From the NCBI GenBank assembly GCA_016490735.1, contig JAEMWC010000121.1, positions 933,501-997,500 of the forward strand: a stretch of DNA of 64,000 bases, given 5' to 3'. The DNA comes from Pachyseris speciosa (Eukaryota; Cnidaria; Anthozoa; Scleractinia; Pachyseridae). The translations under genes were made by a program, and so were the position numbers. The notes beneath the pieces were generated by a model, which was given only the letters and a program-made list of their open reading frames with translations, made no database searches and was not told where the DNA came from. Below, in pieces: positions 63,662 through 64,000 of the stretch; position 1 is the first letter of the stretch; the number at the start of each line of letters is the position of its first letter.

Positions 63662-63762
63662 GTCAGCATGCGGACCATGACAGTGGTAAATGTACACCAT
63701 CCGAGGAAGTGGAAGTAATTACACCAGATGAAGAAACAGCATGCTTTGACACAAGGCTGTGA
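63662..63762 (+). CDS. Terminal exon of the acidic protein
   Basis: The acceptor TTTTCATGCAG restores the frame (phase 1) and encodes QHADHDSGKCTPSEEVEVIT and PDEETACFDTRL, then TGA. The read-through alternative ends at 63539, 6 codons after the donor. Confidence 0.55.
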
Positions 63763-64000
63763 AATGAACACCTGACGGTCATTCAAGCACCTTTTGGGTT
63801 TGATGGTGTTTTCCATTAAGAAAATATTAGTTGCAAAAACGCAAAAACCTGCCAGTTAAAGCTTAAGACTTAAACATAACTATTAACTATTAAGAGGTAA
63901 CCATGGGACCTTTCGGGCACAGGCAAACAACTTAAAAAGAAGAAAGGACTTTCGACGTACAAGTGGTATATAGATCAGCATAATGTGACAAAATGCACCA
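63763..64000. other. 3' flank of the acidic gene
   Basis: No AATAAA was seen. A TTAACTATTAA-rich stretch lies near 63870-63895. No other feature recognised before the window ends. Confidence 0.3.

Overview
The window looks like a piece of a cnidarian nuclear genome, most likely a hexacoral (stony coral or sea anemone). The reasons are small phase-conserved exons spread over long introns, a leucine-rich-repeat GPCR (LGR) of the relaxin-receptor type, and a dense load of eukaryotic transposons of cnidarian style (Polinton/Maverick, DIRS-like, Penelope-like, MITEs, tRNA-derived repeats). No bacterial operon, CRISPR array or IS element was seen. The species call is inference.

Region 1-15.5 kb is a decayed Polinton/Maverick (adintovirus-like) element running off the left edge. 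On the minus strand it carries a fibre-like gene with a collagen-like stretch, a small acidic gene and a packaging ATPase. On the plus strand follow a coiled-coil protein, a minor capsid/penton-like protein, a small AT-hook protein, the double-jelly-roll major capsid protein, a GK-rich pVI-like protein, a tandem-duplicated adenain-type protease, a zinc-ribbon protein, a PLA2-like protein, an RVE integrase, a Bro-N/nuclease fusion, a C2H2/AT-hook protein and protein-primed DNA polymerase B. Nearly all are frameshifted. The structural genes share a TCTAA...TATATG box that ends on the start codon. This looks like a common late promoter and is the most novel signal here. The right end holds a 25-bp satellite and a palindromic, TIR-like terminus.

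Region 16-42.8 kb is the host LGR gene on the plus strand. Thirteen exons of exactly 72 bp, all split in phase 2, each encode one leucine-rich repeat. One further 75-bp exon is a degenerate candidate. A large exon then carries the hinge and all seven transmembrane helices. The N-terminal exons are not visible. The introns hold a DIRS-like retrotransposon (27.7-32.5 kb), several MITEs, LINE tails and tRNA-derived repeats.

Region 42.8-64 kb contains a chain of small phase-1 exons (46.68, 51.53, 51.71, 62.79 and 63.66 kb) that splice into one acidic, low-complexity protein end. It is either the cytoplasmic tail of the LGR or the end of a separate gene. The 46.68-kb exon has a duplicated, splice-dead copy at 43.93 kb. 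The largest intron of this chain holds a nearly intact Penelope-like element arranged as a 5.1-kb palindrome (53.3-58.5 kb), with 13-bp target duplications and two hammerhead ribozyme motifs, and a 1.9-kb foldback element (60.0-62.0 kb) with about 330-bp terminal inverted repeats. A TIR element at 49.7-51.0 kb carries a decayed THAP-domain exon.
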